From Tragulus kanchil (taxonomy: Eukaryota; Chordata; Mammalia; Artiodactyla; Tragulidae): a stretch of 64,000 nt of DNA. The stretch spans positions 166,563,608 through 166,627,607 of the forward strand of contig JAIOJX010000024.1 in the NCBI GenBank assembly GCA_022376925.1, read 5' to 3'. A program made the translations under genes and the position numbers. How positions within the stretch are numbered: position 1 is the first letter of the stretch; each line of letters begins with the position of its first letter. Below are positions 60,495-64,000 of this stretch, piece by piece. The notes under the pieces were generated by a model. It was not told the DNA's origin, searched no databases, and saw nothing but the letters and a program-made list of their open reading frames with translations.

Positions 60495-60947
60495 CTGACA
60501 TCCTGTTGGGAGCTCCCAAATCAACACACCACCCCTCAGGTCTGGTGGGGAGCCTCGTTCACCCTGGGAGGGCCTGGCTCAACTCCTCTGAGCCACGGGC
60601 GGGGTCACAGGCCCTGAGTCCTTATGGCTCTCTCTGCTCTGCAGCACTCCTCTTTCAACCCTTGTTGTCATTCTTGGTTGTGCCAGCCCATAATGGCTTT
60701 TTTTTTTCCTTAGGGTGTTTTAACTCAGAAATGAAGCTTCCTTCTTCCATCTGCTGCAGTTGCAGAATATTTTCCTACTGTCTTGTCACTGTTAAGAACC
60801 CCAACAGAAAACACACACATCTGTGAGCTTTGTTCAATGTCATGCAAGCTCAGGAAAAGAACATCTCTGTTGTCACCGGCATATCATTCTTAATCGTAAA
60901 GAAAGACCTGAAGCAAGCATGGCAAATGATTACTATCCATTTACTCT
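60495..60947. other. Intronic sequence, nothing recognised
   Basis: Moderately GC-rich intron. Open frame 60506-60826 has no recognisable domain or splice context. Confidence 0.45.
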
Positions 60948-63096
60948 GGGTTGTGGGCACACAGGTGATATATTATTTCCTGTACTTTTCTCTAAGTCTG
61001 AAATATTTTATAAATTAAGTAAAAATAACTAGAAAAGACAGTATAGCCCTTCAAAATACAAACAAAATATGTCTTTCCTTATACAGTTACTACTCACAGA
61101 ATTGAAATTGGATAACAAGGATATAGCCAAATACATAAATGCATGATTACCAAGCAGTAGATTACTGAATTTTTTCCTGCAAGGTTTTAAAATATAGACT
61201 TCTGCTACTCTGATTTAGGATTTGGTGGTGAAGGCTTTCAAGAGGCATCCTCAAGAGTTAAAGGACTGGCTGCAGAATGGATAGAAAACCAAGAGGCCAA
61301 GTTTGGTGATGAGCAGAAGGGCTCAATGACCCGAGGTCGGGAGGCTGCACAGAGTGGCATCAGTCACCACGGAGAAAGCAGTCCTCCCACCCTACTCCAA
61401 GCTCCAAGGCATGTTCATCAGCCTTCGAGACAGATGCTTTCTCTCAAGGGCACACTTACTTTAACCAAGCTTATAAGATTAATGGAGTAAGACCAGAGTG
61501 CCAATACATTACTTCAATGAGAAGTCTGTCATGAAGGCAGTGTGCTGACTCCCTGTGGGGACAGTTATACTGAACATCAAGTTATAATCACAGGTCTACG
61601 TTATTAGCACCACATGAGAGAAGAGGAGTTGTCAGCTATCTATTGGTTTATCAAACTACAGTAGTCCAGTGCATCCCTCTACACATAGGGAAAAGGATTG
61701 CCAGTGGGAACCAAATACTAAAAATAATCCATTGGCCAAAACTCTCTCTTCTCAGGCCAGTTCCTTGATAGACACAGCTAAAGTTCATCCCAAGAGATTC
61801 ACATTTTGACACCTTAATAGTCAACCATCCCCTCTGCACTGAGACTCTCATTAATGTGCTGGTATACCCAATCATGACAGGTCTTACATCATCATCTATA
61901 GCATCAATTCTACCAATTATCTTTCTTAGAACTTATTTTAAAAACTCCATGCAGCAGCTTAAATTGAGTCAAGGAAAGATGAGACTTTAATGAAGGCCTA
62001 TGATGTACTCATGGTAAACGTGAAAAACTAAGGGTTGTGGGCACACAGGTGATATATTATTTCCTGTACTTTTCTCTAAGTCTGAAATATTTTATAAATT
62101 AAGTAAAAATAACTAGAAAAGACAGTATAGCCCTTCAAAATACAAACAAAATATGTCTTTCCTTATACAGTTACTACTCACAGAATTGAAATTGGATAAC
62201 AAGGATATAGCCAAATACATAAATGCATGATTACCAAGCAGTAGATTACTGAATTTTTTCCTGCAAGGTTTTAAAATATAGACTTCTGCTACTCTGATTT
62301 AGGATTTGGTGGTGAAGGCTTTCAAGAGGCATCCTCAAGAGTTAAAGGACTGGCTGCAGAATGGATAGAAAACCAAGAGGCCAAGTTTGGTGATGAGCAG
62401 AAGGGCTCAATGACCCGAGGTCGGGAGGCTGCACAGAGTGGCATCAGTCACCACGGAGAAAGCAGTCCTCCCACCCTACTCCAAGCTCCAAGGCATGTTC
62501 ATCAGCCTTCGAGACAGATGCTTTCTCTCAAGGGCACACTTACTTTAACCAAGCTTATAAGATTAATGGAGTAAGACCAGAGTGCCAATACATTACTTCA
62601 ATGAGAAGTCTGTCATGAAGGCAGTGTGCTGACTCCCTGTGGGGACAGTTATACTGAACATCAAGTTATAATCACAGGTCTACGTTATTAGCACCACATG
62701 AGAGAAGAGGAGTTGTCAGCTATCTATTGGTTTATCAAACTACAGTAGTCCAGTGCATCCCTCTACACATAGGGAAAAGGATTGCCAGTGGGAACCAAAT
62801 ACTAAAAATAATCCATTGGCCAAAACTCTCTCTTCTCAGGCCAGTTCCTTGATAGACACAGCTAAAGTTCATCCCAAGAGATTCACATTTTGACACCTTA
62901 ATAGTCAACCATCCCCTCTGCACTGAGACTCTCATTAATGTGCTGGTATACCCAATCATGACAGGTCTTACATCATCATCTATAGCATCAATTCTACCAA
63001 TTATCTTTCTTAGAACTTATTTTAAAAACTCCATGCAGCAGCTTAAATTGAGTCAAGGAAAGATGAGACTTTAATGAAGGCCTATGATGTACTTCA
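60948..63096. repeat. Direct tandem duplication 18 (60948-62010 / 62032-63096)
   Basis: Offset 1084 bp. Unique intron. Linker 62011-62031 looks like a corrupted reading of the sequence that follows the second copy near 63095-63110. Confidence 0.95.
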
Positions 63097-63196
63097 TGGT
63101 GTTCACCAATGTGTCCTAGGTTTCTGGAATAGTGCCAGTCACTTAGTAGACTCTCAATAAGTATTTCTTATTTAGTAATGAAGAAAACTCATTAAA

Positions 63197-63215
63197 AAGA
63201 AGAAGAAGAAGAAGT
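63197..63215. repeat. (AGA)n microsatellite
   Basis: About six AGA units just before a SINE. Confidence 0.8.
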
Positions 63216-63221
63216 ACTGCA

Positions 63222-63743
63222 GGGACTTTCCTGATGGTCTAATAGCAAATAATCCACCTTGCAATGCAGGGGAGGTAGGTTCAATCCCCAGAGAACTAAG
63301 ATCCCACGAGTCTTGGGGCATCTACTGAGCCTGAGCACCACAACGAGAGAGTCTGTGCGTGGCAACACAAGATCCCACATGGGGGCTTCCCTGGGGGTCC
63401 AGTGGGTAAGGACACCGCCTTGCAGTGCAAGGGGCGCCGATTCGATCCCTGGCCTGGGAGGATCCCACGTGCCGCGGAGCTGCTGGACCGATGTGTCCAA
63501 TCACCGAGCCGGAGCTCTGGAGCGCATGCGCCCAGAGCCGGTGCTCTGCAACGACAGACACCACTGCGATGGGAGGCCCACGTGGGCCAAAGAACAAAGA
63601 TGGATGAAACTAGATAAATGAAAGACCAATAGAAGTGGCCCGTCTGCCTCCCTCCCTCCCCAACCCGCTCCCTTCCTAAAAAAAGAAAAAAAGATCCCGC
63701 GTGACACAGCAAAGATCCTGTGTGCCCCACAAAAAAAATTTTA
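63222..63743 (+). mobile_element. ART2A-type SINE split by a younger SINE
   Basis: First part 63222-63381 (gggactttcctgatggtcta, ggttcaatccccagagaact, ctactgagcctgagcaccac), second part 63691-63743 (aagatcccgcgtgacacagc to an A-run). The insertion lies in the repeated aagatcccacatg motif. Confidence 0.85.
63369..63703 (+). mobile_element. tRNA-Glu SINE, distinctive 3' end (copy 5), nested
   Basis: Full-length body 63382-63690 with box A gggtccagtgg, box B gattcgatccc, gtgccgcggagctgctgg, ggagcgcatgcgcccagag, and tail gaccaatagaagtggcc extended by a C/T-rich run and A-rich end. Near-duplication aagatcccacatg / aagatcccgcgtg at 63369-63381 and 63691-63703; the difference may instead mean that each is the host SINE's own sequence. 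Confidence 0.88.
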
Positions 63744-63900
63744 AGTAGTTCAGTACAAGCTTCAAGTTTACATATTTTAATCATTCTCACTGCTCACTTG
63801 ATAAATACAATCATTCAGGTCTAGGAACTCTCTCCTACATACACTTTTTAACATTCAGCCTGAGGTGCTTAGAGAAAATCCCCAAATGTTTTTAAACTTC

Positions 63901-64000
63901 TTTTTTTTTTCTTTTGGCCACTTCTATTGGTCTTTCTTTTATTTATCTTTGTTCTCTGGCCTGTGTGGGCCTCCCATCGCAGTGGCCTCTATCCTGGCTG
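63901..64000 (-). mobile_element. tRNA-Glu SINE, distinctive 3' end, minus strand, cut by window end
   Basis: T-run then ggccacttctattggtcttt, the reverse complement of the family tail, followed by tttatctttgttctctggcc and gggcctcccatcgcagtggc. Head lies beyond 64000. Confidence 0.88.

Noticed and set aside
3556..63096. Programmed 1.1-kb duplication system or novel composite transposon
   Set aside because: No shared ends, target-site duplications or common sequence among the units. Noisy joints and Ns point to assembly.

Overview
This window is mammalian, and within mammals a ruminant artiodactyl. It carries a BovB LINE fragment, many Bov-tA/Bov-A SINE pieces, tRNA-Glu-derived CHR-type SINEs, artiodactyl L1 and old MIR. 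None of the open reading frames is a complete gene. Almost everything is intron and interspersed repeat.

The one gene I can support is ATP8B4, a class 1 P4-ATPase (phospholipid flippase), on the minus strand. Three consecutive coding exons are readable with intact splice sites: 14327-14440 (114 bp), 9406-9504 (99 bp) and 3899-3960 (62 bp). They encode roughly residues 30-120: the end of the cytosolic N-terminus, TM1, the TM1-TM2 loop with its PEISS motif, TM2 and the start of the actuator region. I found neither the next exon below 3899 nor the start-codon exon above 14440, so about 47 kb of the window is 5' intron or upstream sequence.

Layout: 1-3.5 kb is intron with an L1 tail and two stacked SINEs. 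3.5-5.7 kb holds the 62-bp exon twice. 5.7-9.2 kb is SINEs and a duplicated unique segment. 9.4 kb has the single-copy 99-bp exon. 9.6-11.8 kb is a duplicated BovB segment. 13.4-17.7 kb has the 114-bp exon three times, the third copy without its splice donor. 18.3-22.85 kb is an antisense L1 with both termini but no middle. 24.6-39.9 kb is intron with SINEs and MIR. 40.8-44.66 kb is extremely AT-rich simple sequence. 44.7-58.8 kb is further duplicated intron with SINEs. 58.8-60.5 kb is a sense L1 3' end inside a MIR and itself hit by a SINE. 60.9-63.1 kb is a duplicated unique segment. 63.2-64 kb is nested SINEs.

The most striking property is that at least 18 segments, unrelated to one another in sequence, are each present as a direct tandem pair with an offset of 1.07-1.19 kb. 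They cover exons, introns, SINEs and simple repeats alike, with near-identical copies. Joints often show short scrambled, base-dropping linkers, and one copy carries ten isolated Ns exactly where its twin has clean sequence. The simplest explanation is assembly or gap-filling false duplication, not biology. Exon copy number here should not be trusted until read depth and spanning reads are examined. The most interesting biological item is a young-looking tRNA-Glu SINE with a distinctive 3' end, present in several well-preserved copies with target-site duplications.
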